Assembly (NCBI GenBank): GCA_030248215.1
Contig: JASANG010000036.1
Coordinates: forward strand, 1-64,000
Source of the DNA: Enoplolaimus lenunculus
Lineage: Eukaryota > Nematoda > Enoplea > Enoplida > Thoracostomopsidae
DNA length: 64,000 nucleotides
Reading direction: 5' to 3'
Part shown: positions 1 to 11,618 of the stretch, in pieces
Position numbering within the stretch: the first letter of the stretch is position 1
Layout: every line of letters begins with the position of its first letter
Notes under the pieces: generated by a model
Told to the model about the DNA's origin: nothing
Database searches by the model: none
Seen by the model: the letters and a program-made list of their open reading frames with translations, nothing else
Translations under genes and position numbers: made by a program

Positions 1-130
1 TTTTGTAACAAAACCTTACTCTGATTTAGAAATAACAGTAATCGCTAGAACGTTTAGTATTGCCACTCAGTTCAACTCACAAGTTTTACAATAGTAACGA
101 ACAATAAACAAATTTTCAATTTCAACTTAC

Positions 131-3100
131 CGTTTTTAATCTGGCTGAACACATAACGAGCAAGCTCTTGAAGCAAAACAGCAGGCCAAGAAGGCGGCGA
201 AGAGGCGTTGTTTTCCATTTGCAGTCGGAATGTAAGCTCAATTCCAAATCCGGAACGTTCGTTACCCATCATCCGATGCTGCACTGGAAAAACACGTCCA
301 TCTCCGTGTAAATCAGACAAACCCATAGTAACCTGAAACAATCGAATAAACCACATACATAACAATAGTGTAAAATATGAACGATTCAGAAGGTAAATAT
401 AGGATGTTCTAGTAATTTTCGGACAAGATCCATAAAATCTGACTGACAAAAACCCTGAATAAGAACTAACAGTTCTCCTGGCTTTAACACTTAATTAATG
501 TAAGAACTACGAACATAAAAATTAGACTTGCTTCAGGACCGGAATTTATACCGAAGCCGCGGCATTGACCGGTACTAACCGGAGCCAATAAATATTCTGT
601 AAGAGTGTCTTTTGTTTTGCCAAAACAGTCATTCATTGCTAGACAAGCATGTTTTTACTAAAAAATGAAACGTTGAGTCGAACCGAAGTTTGCTATTTGT
701 CTACTGCAACAGAAAAAATGAACAGTTTTATATAGTTTTTGCATAACCGAAACACCAGACTTTATGCGCTTTCAAGACGCATTGAGTCAAGGACAGATGG
801 CATTAAAAATTTTGGCCCTTTTTGACAACGACAAATATAGCGTTGGCCCCGGGGCAGGGCCTTAAGTGTAGGCCCCGAAACATCTCTAATAAATAAAATA
901 CGCACGTACTTCCGAACCGAATGTTTAAACATAACTACGGACGTCAAGTTGTAACATTTCGAAACAGTTTACCCGGAACCGTAAATGTTGAAGACCGCAA
1001 CCCCGATTCCGAATTTCTCACCAAAACAAGGATTCGAAATTTCTCAAACCCAAGACACACATCCGCAATTTTTTAAAAGGAAAACTGGAACACGGACTTA
1101 AAAGTTTTGAAATAAAAAGCCACGAAAAATTCTTGGGACAAGCAGTTCTACGCAGCAGGTCCGTCCGGTCTTACGATATCCGAGTCTCGCCAAACAATAG
1201 CTAAAGCGCGGGCCCAAGGACTGATGACACAAAAATTATACCGGCTCGTATTGTGCCTTTGCGCAAACCCGAGGCTCCCTGAGTGTGGTAGGGGAAATGA
1301 CGGCATTTAGCAGCCCGGATATTATACCATGCACAAATGTTTACAATGTAACATCTATACACGCAGGTTGCAACCGAATCGAATACCGGAGCCGGATATT
1401 GAATTTTTCAACGGAACAGGAACCAGATACCGGAAATTGTATATATGTTAAAATAATATATTTTTTCGCTGTATTTTTAAAGACCTCAAGGTTTTCTGGT
1501 CTGTTATAAAGTTGATAATTGCTGCTAATAAGCTGAAAATATTTAATGCGAAAAAACGTTTAACTCTCGCTCGCTTACATAAGTTAAAAGCAACTGTAAC
1601 CGCATCAAAACTTGAACTTCTTGGCTTGCCCAGAAATGTAATCGCAGCAAGTTGTTACAGATAACCACTTGTAAAAAGCAATTCTATGATATATATTCGG
1701 CACCACAACCGTAAATATCCGGTATCCGGGAAAACCAACATATTTTATGTACGTATTACGGTGTAAATTTTAATTTAAAGTGGAGCTGTCCCCGGGGCAG
1801 GATTTTTGCCAAGGCTAAGATTATTGCTTGCTATAATAAAAACGCATGTAATAAAACGCTCGATAACTACATATTCACTCGTATAGAAAGCGAGATAAAT
1901 CGCTTGAATTGTCAGCGTGACATACGATGCTGTTTTCCGCTTGTATACCTTATAAGAGTGGAACAATTTCGGAAATACAGACGTATATATATTTGTCGCC
2001 AAATCACTCCGATGTATATTGTCTGCGTGTTTTTGCATTACTCAAGCTCGGACTTTGCAACTTTTTGTTGTGAAATGAAAATCCGCACCAGTAATTTGTC
2101 AAAACCAAAACCCGGACCTGGAAATTTTCGGCCAAAATACCCAGAAGGACCGGCCCCGGATGCAACTCTATACGTATGCTTCTGTATTCATGCTGAATTC
2201 CTGGACGCAACACATCCCTCACAAAATCTGGGATCGCTTCCGGGATAATATAAATATCGAACTTACATAATGCCAATGCGCCGGAATGCTTTCACCTGCA
2301 AGACCAGAATTGTAATACATGCTTATATAATCCAACGGATCAGGTCCACCCAGCCAATACTTGACAGTGCTGCTAATCTGGAACAGACAAACTATTTAAC
2401 AATTTTTGAATACGCACGTATATATGATTCAAATGAATAAAGAGGTACCTATTTACAGCTTTTCATTTTCAGATTACTACTGTCAGTCTAGGAAGGAACG
2501 GTAGTGAACTTCAGACCATTTAATTTCTGTAAAAACATAATACGAGGTGGGGTCACGCAAACCGCCTCTCCATCTACTAAGCATCGACTGACTATAAGTC
2601 AATTGTCGACATGTATACTGCTAGCTAGCATACAATACACAACGGTGCAATCGGAATTCCGATTCGTATTACAATTCCGATTCAAAGCGAGTTTCGATTC
2701 CGATTCCGATTGCACAATGATATGTTGTTTAAAAATTCAGCATCATTTATCTATTAAATTGTTTTCGATAAGTTAACTTGTCAATAATTAATTGTAGTTT
2801 AGCTTTACAGAGCCAAAAAATGATTGCCAATTTGTTTAAGAGGCGTTTTTCCGATATAATTTTGCTGTTCCGATTCCGGTATAATCCAGTTACGAGTTGC
2901 ACTTGCAATACACCGTGCATAGCATACATATTAGGGTTCCAACAGGAACTGAGTTTTGCCGAAACAGAAACTGAATTATTTTGCAGGAGCCGAAACTGTA
3001 ACCGAAATTTGAAATGAGCTTCATTGCCGAATTACAGTTGCAACTTTTAGAAAATAAACCAAAAAAGGCTTAAGCGAATTTCCAGCTATTTCAATTCGTT

Positions 3101-4855
3101 GTAACATCTTCTAGATCACATCAGTCGCCTAGTGGGAGGTGAAGGAAGGCAGCCAGCGATTTCGGTCTGAACCACAGGTCTTCTACGGTCAGCGTGTCTA
3201 AACTCGTGAGGGTTTCATGCAATTAAACTACAAAATCGTCGCTAAACTTAATTTTTTACTTCATTTTCACTTGGCCCCTAGGTACATCCCTAATACAAAC
3301 CTATAGTGTCGTTTTTGCTCCCGGACAAACCGAATAGATTGGAGGATTTTTTATCATAGCGTAGACTTTGTAAATGCCGATGAACCATAATTTTTAATGA
3401 TGCCTTATGTTTTAAACGCGAAAATGTAAGTATTTATGCTTTGTCACAATAAATTCAAAGTGTTTTGGGTTTTCTTTCCAAAATAGAATTTTGGGCGACC
3501 GGAAAGGTCATTCTGATTTTCAAATCTCTGCATAACCAAACCAGGTAGCGGTGCTCCACAATCGTTCGCTGTCTGTGTTGGTACGCGAAATGTGCAAGTA
3601 CTTCCGGGCCAAAGCTTTTGTCTAAAAAATTTTGGCGATTCCTTATCGCTTTTTCACCTCTTTGGTCTCCATTTGCAAACCACCGAGCCTGAAAAAAGGG
3701 AGACCCAGGACCAGCCAAATCCAGAGACTTGTCGAGGCTGAGACCGCACATCCTTTTGTATTGGTTTGTAATTCTACTCCAAAAAAGGGTTTCTCTCAGC
3801 GGGTTTTCTTCTTCGGTTGCGATTGGCGGATTATAACTATCAAGACGATGTTCCGTTCTGTACCCGGCAATACAAACGGCTACAGCCAAGCAAGGAGTGC
3901 CCGAGGGCGGTGTGTTATCGCCACTCCTGTTCACCCTATATATACGCGACATGCCATCGCCGCCGGATGGTATTACAATAACAAACCACGCAGATGACAT
4001 CACTGTTTTGACAACGGGACCCGACCCTGACGTCACGAAACTAAAGGCTACATCCCTGGTGTACATCAAGAAATCTTCTGCTGTCTGCACACAATCACTG
4101 CTAGGCTATTTACAACCTCAACACACGGATACAGATTGGAGCGAACATGGCTGTCAACGGGACTCCTTTCCCAACGGAAAGGCGCATTAAAATACTACGT
4201 GTAACATTCGATACTATGTATGTACACGTTTAGTCCACCTGTTGATACCATTAAAACGCGAGTCATGCAGCGTAATACCATGAGCTACGCTCCTGTTGCA
4301 GTAACAAGTTAAACAACTGAAATACACGGGTCCACCAATCGAACGATGACAGATGCCCTGACTGTTCGTCGGCTGAAGTCCCATCGTTGAACATCTGTTT
4401 AACACGACGCCAAGCCTACGCCATTAGCAGTGGAATCACTATGGACAAACCCTATGGAGGCCGCTCGTTTTTAGGTCTGGAATGCTGATGGAATCTTGTT
4501 GTGGCTACAACAACAACATCAGTTCGGTATCAACATATTTTGAAAATAAAAAGTCCAGTCCAAATTTGTTTCACAAATTTGTGAAGAAATGCCAGTATTA
4601 ACGTTTAACGTTAAAAATAGTGGCGCGGCTGGCATTGCGTTGGTATTGTGAAACAAATTATCGATATATTGGAAATATAATCTATGTATACCTACCTGTA
4701 ACGGGTTACGCTGATTCTGATATATTCTTGTACATGCATCATATATATATTCGACAGCTGGTGGATCACAAGACGGAGTAGATAGCCAAGTGCTGGAAAA
4801 TTTTTTCGCAACGTGCTTGCGCAACCGTTCATGTTCTATTTCACTAGCAAATGAT
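131..4855 (-). CDS. SUFU: Suppressor of fused, N-terminal exons (inverted relative to the rest)
   Basis: SUFU is the cytoplasmic/nuclear inhibitor of the Hedgehog pathway that binds GLI/Ci factors. Three exons are visible. Exon A runs 4855-4696 and contains YDACTRIYQNQRNPLQ, like the human YGECRRLYPDQPNPLQ; its donor is GTAGGT. Exon B is 2377-2267 and contains VKYWLGGPDPLDYISMY and the ending PAHWHY; it has phase 0 at both ends. Exon C is 332-131, with GLSDLHGDGRVF, SGFGIELTFRL and WPAVLLQELARYVF; its donor is GTAAGT and it ends in phase 1. These cover about the first 155 residues of SUFU, in order. The 5' limit is uncertain: the open frame reaches 4869 but has no ATG, and an in-frame TGA (4872-4870) separates it from an ATG at 4911. 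The following exons lie on the opposite strand from 5291, with matching phase. Identity is secure from the motifs; the genomic arrangement is anomalous. Confidence 0.9.
1362..1740 (+). repeat. Dispersed repeat rich in ACCGGATATCCGG-type motifs
   Basis: Starts with a CAGGTTGCAACCG-like end and GGAGCCGGATATTGAATTTTT, and ends with CACAACCGTAAATATCCGGTATCCGG. The same interior (TTAACTCTCGCTCGCTTA, AACTTGAACTTCTTGGCTTGCCCAGAAATG) recurs at 10977-11330 and 45575-45870. Probably a MITE family of hAT type by its CAGG-like start, but I did not find a clean target duplication. Lies in a SUFU intron. Confidence 0.6.
2640..2912 (+). repeat. Diverged hAT-like MITE of the CAGGGTGCAA family
   Basis: It begins GGTGCAATCGGAATTCCG and ends near CCGGTATAATCCAGTTACG followed by a TTGCAC end. 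The core (TTTACAGAGCCAAAAAATGATTGCC-like segment around 2805-2830) is shared with the copies at 12966, 28324 and 45870. The termini are worn and no clean target duplication is seen. Lies in the SUFU intron between exons A and B. Confidence 0.6.
3840..4430 (+). mobile_element. LINE (non-LTR retrotransposon) reverse transcriptase fragment, 5'-truncated
   Basis: The plus strand encodes KQGVPEGGVLSPLLFTLYIR then NHADDITV, the fingers/palm motifs of a non-LTR reverse transcriptase. The usual YADD box reads HADD. About 110 bases further on, VNGTPFPTERRIKIL and VTFDTMY are the NGT-x-K-ILGVTFD motif that follows the palm in Jockey/CR1-like LINEs, and a third piece (FSPPVDTIKTR) continues in another frame. 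Frames change and stops interrupt the reading, so it is a dead fragment. It lies in the SUFU intron between exons A and B, on the strand opposite to those exons. The clade is a guess from motif style. A 211-codon antisense frame over the same DNA is not a gene. Confidence 0.82.
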
Positions 4856-5290
4856 CTGCCATTGCGCGATCATGCTTTCGACATACAAGGCGTGTTTTCT
4901 AGCGAAACCATTTTTACTACTAAGTTATTTATAAATTGAGGCAATATAGAATCCATCATAAGGGTTCTAACATGTTTGAGGTTAAAACTAAAACATAGTA
5001 ATATATGCTTTTAGAATATATTGAAATATGACGGTAAATTATTGAGTTAAAGTTGCTTGTGTAACCGCGGATGCAAATTTTGTGCACCTATGCAAAATCT
5101 TACAACGAATGTTTAATGTTTATTTTGAAATCAAATTTTGCGGTTTGAATGAAAGGCTGACCTGAATGCCAAAGAACATTGGATACCTTTTTGATATATT
5201 ACGCTATAATTTTCTCGTTACGTATGTATTTATTAATTGTGCTACCTCAAAGTAACTGTATAATGTGTTACAGTAAAATTATCTTGTCAG

Positions 5291-8200
5291 TTACTGGCCC
5301 TTCGACTCCGTTCAACCATGGTGATCCCGTTACATGGCACGGTCCGAGTTTGGACGGTATCTCAGAGTCACGCATCCAACACATTTTGCTCGCAAACGAT
5401 CCACAGTTAGGTAAATCTGCCTATGTCATCATCAGTTTAATTTATCTGGAGTTATGAGTCAAGATGCTTGCATGACCGCTCTTCAGTTGTCTGACTCCAG
5501 TTAGGTGTGTAGTGTGTCCAGAGTTCCACCGGATATCCGGTTCCTGTTTAATATTCGGTATAAACCTACCGGATACCGGATATTTGTGGTTGTGGTTCCA
5601 AATATCATAAAACTGTTTTTGCACGTCAAAATACTAGATATTTTGAAGCGATTGCAATTCCGAGCAATTTATTATTGGACACTGACGTGGAATGAAAAAT
5701 CCAAACCAAAAATTAATTTTAAATCCGTTAAATACATATTTTTGCACGACTCAAATACTTCCAACGGTGAACAAATTTAGATCCTATGTATTATAACATC
5801 CAGTACCGGTTCTGGTACAAAATTCACTAACCGGTTCCGGTATCGGGTAAAACTAATATCTGGTCGATCCCTGGTGTGTACCTGATAATTGTGAGAGGAA
5901 TCTATCGAGGAAGCGTAGATTTTTTGTTGACTCTTTATGCAGCATTGTTTTGTCATTTTTTAATTTATAGCTAATTACCAAATTTTAGCGTAAAATGTTT
6001 TCCTATTCTTCAACAGGTTGTATTCAAACACCGCACGGTTCAGTGAAATTTATTCAGGTGTTTGGCGTAACAGCGTCTGAATTAGAAGCTGCTCAATGTT
6101 GGAGTGGATCAAGTAAGCTGGCAAATTTGGTTGATTATTATGTTTCAATGGTATATTTAGTGTTGATTTTGTTAAGCCAGTTTTCATTTTTTGATCGTGG
6201 TATGTAATGGCAAAATTGGGTTTCACATTGTGTTTTCTGTGAGTAAAAATTTTAGCCAATTTTAATAAGAGATAATTCAGATGTTTTTAGGTTGCGCAGT
6301 ACAGCACTGCTTTACAGCGTTTTTGTTTTGATGCGGTTGGTGTTTCTAAAAATCACATCTAACCCAATTAATGTTCTTGTAGTTACTGTTCTGGCGAAAG
6401 TTTATTCCGGTTGCTAGTGCATTATTGGTAGCGCTGATTTTATTTGCTTGATTGGTTTAGAAATCCTTGAGTTGATGGCGCAAATGCCAGCCGCCGGCAG
6501 TCGATGGCATGTGACGGATTTGCGTCGCGGAGAATCTTTATTCGAAGTGGATCCCGGTGCCACTGACGCTTACGAACATGGCGTCGCGAGCGAGGGATCA
6601 GATTTGTACGCGCTGAAAGCGAATTATTCGTGGCGTGAATGGAAACCGTGCTCGATTTCAGCTGATGGTAGTGTAGATGCAGGTGAGTGGTGGCTTATTG
6701 TAAAACTGAAAATTAACGTAAGTTGGAAAGCACAGCAAATCAATCTGTTTCCATGTTTTCAAATACGTACAGCACCTACCATCAATTAGCGATAGCTTTT
6801 TAAACAGACAAACACCTACAGTTGCTGATCTCAAAATTGGCAACATATTAGAATAAACCGGTTGCGAAAAATATGCTAAATTTCGACTTAGGCGTTCAGT
6901 GGTTCAAAAGTAATAAGATCTATTACCACCTGGTAATAGGCGCTACAAGCATTTGAAAATATGGACCCAGGAGTGAATTGAGTGATACCTCGGATGAAGC
7001 CAGAATGTATTGGGTAATTGTATGTGGTGTGCGACGGTGAGGAAGTAGGAGTGCTACTAATAGGCCAAGTTACTGCAGAAATGCAGTGACTGGAGATATT
7101 TCTTTCCAAATATCATGATATTGCATTAGAGAGTCCTTTGTTGACTCTAATTGAAAGCCAGAAAGCGCAAAATTATTTGTCGGCTTATTTTTTATTTCAT
7201 TTCTTGTGCAGTTTTTGTTTAAGACAGTGAATCTCGTAGTAGTCCAACTCGTATGCTGGAGCCTCAAAGTGGAACCAGTTGCCTCTTTGAACCAGTGTTA
7301 TTAGACGGTGAAACGAATGCAAAACAACCAATTAGACATGTTGTTCTTGATGGCAAAAATTATCCCGTGTACGCTTTGTCAGGGGTGGAACTAACTGTTG
7401 AGTTGAAAACTGCTCGTTTGTTAAGTATGATTGTCAAAGGTAAGTAATTTCCAGATTGGATATTGCTTTTTCTACAAAAGTATGCAACTGGGTTTGTTTT
7501 GGAGTAGGAAAGGACTTAGTAGCAAGCGCTGCGTTTTTCTATTATACTCCATTTCGAGGGGGTGGGGGTGGTATTCGAAGTCGTATTCTACATATAAACT
7601 AAACACTCAGTCAAAGACCAGTTTGATTCGATTAATTTAAAATTCACCCGGTTTAGCTAGCTCATTTTGAGTCGGCTTGAAAACTGTAATTTGAGTTAGT
7701 ATTTTTCGATTTTTAATACTATCTAGTTATGAATTATGGTTTAGCTTGATTTAGTATATGAGCTATGTATAGTTGAGTTGTAATGTTTAAATATACTTTT
7801 TCAGTATATTCTCGTAAGTGTTTTAGTTTGATACATTACAATAATGCGTTACTTTCTCGTTCGGCTAGTAAGGTTAACAAAGTTACCATGTTTTCTTTTG
7901 TTTTTCAAGGACGTTTGATGCAAGGAGAAAAGTTTACATTGCTCACTGCTGGTATAAATGGACGGTTTACGTTTGTACCTGAGCTCGACTGCGAAGCATT
8001 CGTAGATGAGTCGAATCCAATTGTTTTCGTTGAGGTGAGTGACGTTGGTTGCCATTACGTTTTTTGGTAGGATAGTCAGTCAATCAGGATGTGTTCGGAA
8101 AAAAGTTTGACTGCTAACCGTGGAACAAAGGATTAGGTAAATTATGCTAGTTTGGAAGAGGTTATCTTGAAGGTTTTTTGACGATCACAAAAAATGCTGC

Positions 8201-8705
8201 GCAGCACGTTTCGTGATCGGTTTTTAGGTCAAACATCGGGATTGTAATAGTTTCGAGACGTGTTAAGTAGCGGCTTCTTTGTTGCTTTTCTCAACTGGTT
8301 ACTGCAGCTGTCACCAGTTGCCATGGTTTTTACAAGGTTTTACTGAGTTTTCTGCAAAATGTGATGTTTTTCATTAGTAAATTGTTCTGTTTCATACGTT
8401 AAAAACGATTGCTTTCTGGTAGTAGACTCACACTTGAAATGTAAACGTGGCGGGTGCATGGCTTGCTGTGGCACCCCAACAAGTTTCTATGGTATTGGTT
8501 TTAAATCAGTATATTATAGAATCGTTCGTCTGAAAATGAAATTGTTCAACGTTTGGTGCAATTGAGGATTTCTTCGGAATTAATAAATATGATGGGAGTG
8601 GATTTGCGTCAGCTGCGATTGCCTGATGTCGAATCCCAGCTGCCGTTGTCGTTTGCTTGGAGACACTGCCAGTTTTTGCTTAAGGTGGTGCCTGATCCGA
8701 AATGA
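5291..8705 (+). CDS. SUFU: Suppressor of fused, C-terminal exons
   Basis: Six exons continue SUFU to its stop. D is 5291-5410 (GDPVTWHGP, SESRIQHILLANDPQ). E is 6017-6112 (IQTPHGSVKFIQVFGVTASEL). F is 6461-6682 (WHVTDLRRGESLFEVDP, like human WLITDMRRGETIFEIDP). G is 7224-7439 (VELTVELKTARLLSMIVKG). H is 7910-8034 (GRLMQGEKFTLLTAG). I is 8520-8705, ending LPLSFAWRHCQFLLKVVPDP and TGA. Every junction has AG/GT sites and compatible phase (1 from D to H, then 0 into I). Exon D starts with two bases, exactly what the phase-1 donor of minus-strand exon C at 131 requires. Total length with the N-terminal exons is about 480 aa against 484 in human. The disordered insert before the C-terminal domain is shorter than in vertebrates. 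There is no promoter or start exon on this strand, so alone it would be a headless gene. Confidence 0.93.
5526..5866. repeat. Dispersed repeat with CCGGATATCCGG ends, in the SUFU intron after exon D
   Basis: The left side has CCACCGGATATCCGGTTCC. The right side ends TATCTGGTCGATCCCTGG, whose reverse complement resembles the CAGGGATCGACCGGATATTA seen at 62354. It is likely a relative of the repeat at 1362 and 10977. No target duplication was confirmed. Confidence 0.5.
6768..6995. repeat. Dispersed repeat shared with a TK2 intron
   Basis: It shares two blocks, in the same order, with 18999-19225: a TTAGCGATAG block and a block reading roughly GGTTCRAAAGTWAYAAGRYCTATTACCA followed by GCTACAMGCA. 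About 225 bp. One copy is in SUFU, the other in TK2. The family is unknown and there is no coding capacity. Confidence 0.6.
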
Positions 8706-9414
8706 GCGCGTTTTCTGAATTTGGTGGTTGTTCTTTGGGAGTACCGAGATGGAGCCACTGGAGCTGCGCCCTTCCTTCGATCTCGCATTACTCCTGTCCG
8801 GTAAAGATATTGCCTTATGGTACTAAATATTGTCTTTACCGATTGGTTAATTATTGTCTATGAGAATTAATACTTCAATCTGTTTTTTGGTGCGAGCCTC
8901 TACAAACCGTTGGCTTGATTATGGTTTGCGGGTGGTATGATGCAGAAGAAATGATAATATGATGTGTACGACCGAACGAGGATGTGGCGAGAAAAAATAT
9001 TTGGTTGTGGAAAGCAGATTCCCATACGTTTTGTAACACGTTTGCTGAACCGGAGCTAGAGGCCCAATTTCTTCAAAAGCCGGAGGCAGACCTCAAGTTT
9101 CACCCTGATCATTAGCTTTTTTGTGGTTTTTACATGGCTACGGACTTAGCTATGCTACAAGTAAAAAAGATTTAACCTTGGAAGCGTTCACTTGATGTTT
9201 TCTTATATTACTGTGCCTTTCGATTTGGCAGTAAAACTTGGGCGTGTGTGTGTGAAGTTGAGAAACGTGTAGAGGTATTACTGTTTATAGTAAACAGTTT
9301 TAATGTAATATTCGTAATTCCCAGAGCGCCAAAAACAACGGTTGCGATAAGAACTTGACACACCGCACATACGTTTAAGGATCTTCGGAAAAGTTGCGCT
9401 AAAAATGTTGTTTT

Positions 9415-9516
9415 AGTCATAGTTTGACTTTTCTCTATAGGGATTTCGCCCCCAGAAAAGATAAAGTCATAGTTTGACTTTTTCCCATAGGGATTTCGCC
9501 CCCCTAGGAAAGATAA
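9415..9516 (+). repeat. Two-copy 50-bp tandem repeat
   Basis: AGTCATAGTTTGACTTTT followed by CATAGGGATTTCGCCCCC occurs twice at a 50-bp period (9415 and 9465). The reverse complement recurs once at about 10785-10835. It probably derives from the end of a dispersed element. Confidence 0.7.
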
Positions 9517-9917
9517 CCAGCTTGTATGTTTCTCCCAAAAATTTGTCATACTCAGTACTTCTGAGTTTTAGTTAACTCTGGCAATATTACTAACGAATTC
9601 GTTATTAACAATATGGTGCATTATCTAAAAACGGCTTAAGTATCCAAGCACAAAATGGTTTTCTGTCAGTAAGAGTAAGGTTAAAGGGTTGAAAAGCTAT
9701 GCTAAAAGCTCAGCGCTTGACTTGAAGAAAATAATATGTTACTCTACTCAACAGGTGAGGTTCATAGAAGCAAAGGCTCATGAAAACTTTCCATGATGGC
9801 AGAGGGTATGCATGTACCAGAGGTCTAGTAGCTTTGAAAAGATTGAAACCTAAAAACTTGGTTTTTAAAGTTTGCCATTTTAATTTTTTTCAATATAATT
9901 TTTCTTATCGAAATTTG

Positions 9918-10088
9918 GGCCAATGTTATTTTTAGGGATATAACAGTAGATTAAGCGTATTCCTGATCCTAAGCATTTCAAAAAATTGTTAGTAAGCCTA
10001 AAGCCTAAGAAAAATGTAATGTAGAATCTAAACCTACTCTTTAATAAACTTACCAGAAACCTGGACGCTCCTTAAAGTAACATGGACC
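9918..10088 (+). mobile_element. Hexamer-rich MITE, subfamily II, with 8-bp target duplication
   Basis: Ends are GGCCAATGTTATTTTTAGGG and, inverted, GGTCCATGTTACTTTAAGGA. The flanking 8-mers are GAAATTTG (9910-9917) and AAAATTTG (10089-10096), 7 of 8 identical. The interior carries CCTAAG (TTAGGC) units and the subfamily marker AATCTAAACCTACTCTTTA. Non-coding. Confidence 0.85.
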
Positions 10089-10349
10089 AAAATTTGTTTG
10101 TTGTTTGTCGTGTTGTTTAAAACAAGACCCTCCTGCGCAGCACATAGAACAAATGCCAAACTAGCACGGGGTAACCAGATATTCGTTTCCTGTAAAAATC
10201 GGTGTCCGTTTCCGAATAGAAATACCGGAAATTCGGTTAGTTTTACGCTCAAAATTAATTATAAACAACGTATATATCGCAATCTTTCTTTGAAAATATG
10301 TTGGAATTGTTTGAAATGTAATAAACATAACGAAACTCATCCAAAATCA

Positions 10350-10527
10350 GGCCAATGTATAGAACAGGGTCGGAACAGTAGTATAAGCATATTCCTAAGT
10401 CTTAGCCTAAGGTAAGAATGAGTCTATTCCTAAGCCTAACCCTAAGCAAAAAAGTTAGTCTAAAGCTGTAGCTGACTCTATTACAGCCCCGCCGAAAAAC
10501 GATCCGGTCCTGTTCTATGCATGGGCC
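10350..10527 (+). mobile_element. Hexamer-rich MITE, subfamily I, with exact 8-bp target duplication
   Basis: This is the best reference copy. Left end GGCCAATGTATAGAACAGGG; right end inverted GGCCCATGCATAGAACAGGA. The flanks CAAAATCA (10342-10349) and CAAAATCA (10528-10535) are identical. The interior is CCTAAGCCTAA-like hexamers, then AGTCTAAAGCT and CGAAAAACGATCCGG. An 8-bp duplication fits hAT, P or Merlin transposases; no transposase is present. Confidence 0.9.
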
Positions 10528-10976
10528 CAAAATCATAAAAATTTCGATGCATCCGCCTTTTTTCTTTAAAACTCTAGAAAACCCGGTGAATATTTGCACG
10601 CCTCAACTCTGTTGACAGAAAAATACAATATCTTTGAAACTTTTATACTTCAATATCAGTTTTGCGTTTCCGATATTCTGATCACTATCCGTTTCCGTTG
10701 TTTTTACTATCTGAACTATCACAACCAGTTGAATTCTTCCGGGGGAAAATGCCAAGCTAGTAAAATTTTTATGGGGAGGGGGGCGAAATCCGTATGGGGG
10801 AAAAGTCAAACTATGACTAAACTAAGCGTTTGTGTATTTTTCCGGGGGTACGAAAACTGGCATACAGCAAATCATTGGTACCAAGCGGCTGACATGATCC
10901 AACAGGGAAGATGTATTTTGGAGCAGAAACCTGCCAAGATCAACGGCTGTGGCCATCATCGATAGCTTGTAATCAG

Positions 10977-11335
10977 GCTGCGACCGGATATAAATTTACC
11001 GTGTACCGGGACCGGATACGAATATTGAATTTTTTACCGGAACAGGAACCGGATTCCGGATATTGTACGTATATGTTAAAATTATTTTTTCGTTGTATAT
11101 ATTTTTAGCGTGCTCAAGGTTTTTGTCTGTTATAAAATTCATAATTGCTGCTGATAAACGGAACTATTTTATTGCAAAAACTTGAACATCATGACATGCC
11201 CAGAAATGTAATCGCAGCAAGAAGTTAAAGACGTTCACTTGTAAAAAGCTGTTTTATGACGTTCGGCACCACAACCGTAAATATCCGGTATCCGGTAGGT
11301 TTATGCCAAATACCGGAACCGAATCCGGATATAAG
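10977..11335 (+). repeat. CCGGATATCCGG-rich dispersed repeat
   Basis: Begins CTGCGACCGGATATAAATTT, contains ACATGCCCAGAAATG-type interior and GGCACCACAACCGTAAATAT, and ends CCGAATCCGGATATAAG. Same family as 1362 and 45575. Upstream of TK2 exon 1. Confidence 0.6.
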
Positions 11336-11618
11336 TTTTATTTTTATAAAAGCACCAATCCTGAACTACGAATTATCGGAAGGGTTTAAGTCCGATGATT
11401 TCATTCCGTAAGCGATCATTGATTTGTATTGTAATAAGATATCCAGTTAAGCCGATATTGTTACTATATTATACGACGTTTCAAAAATTTTGAATGATCA
11501 CGCGGATAATTGTAACCTCGGTGTAATTGCTGGTTTTGGTTTTTGTTCTAAAATTTTGAAGAATTGTCGCATAAATGTTTCGTATTTGTAGAGACTTTAA
11601 TTAGATGTTAAAAAGTAA

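Larger units (their letters stand above)
8706..11618. other. SUFU-TK2 intergenic region, mostly repeats
   Basis: No coding exon is recognised. It contains a 50-bp direct repeat (9415-9516), two hexamer-rich MITEs (9918-10088 and 10350-10527), an inverted copy of the 50-bp motif near 10785-10835, and a CCGGATAT-type repeat (10977-11330). The SUFU 3'UTR and TK2 promoter must lie here, but I see no TATA box or poly(A) signal that I would defend. Confidence 0.6.

Noticed and set aside
3455-4090. 211-codon open frame on the minus strand
   Set aside because: It is antisense to the LINE reverse transcriptase motifs and resembles no protein I know.
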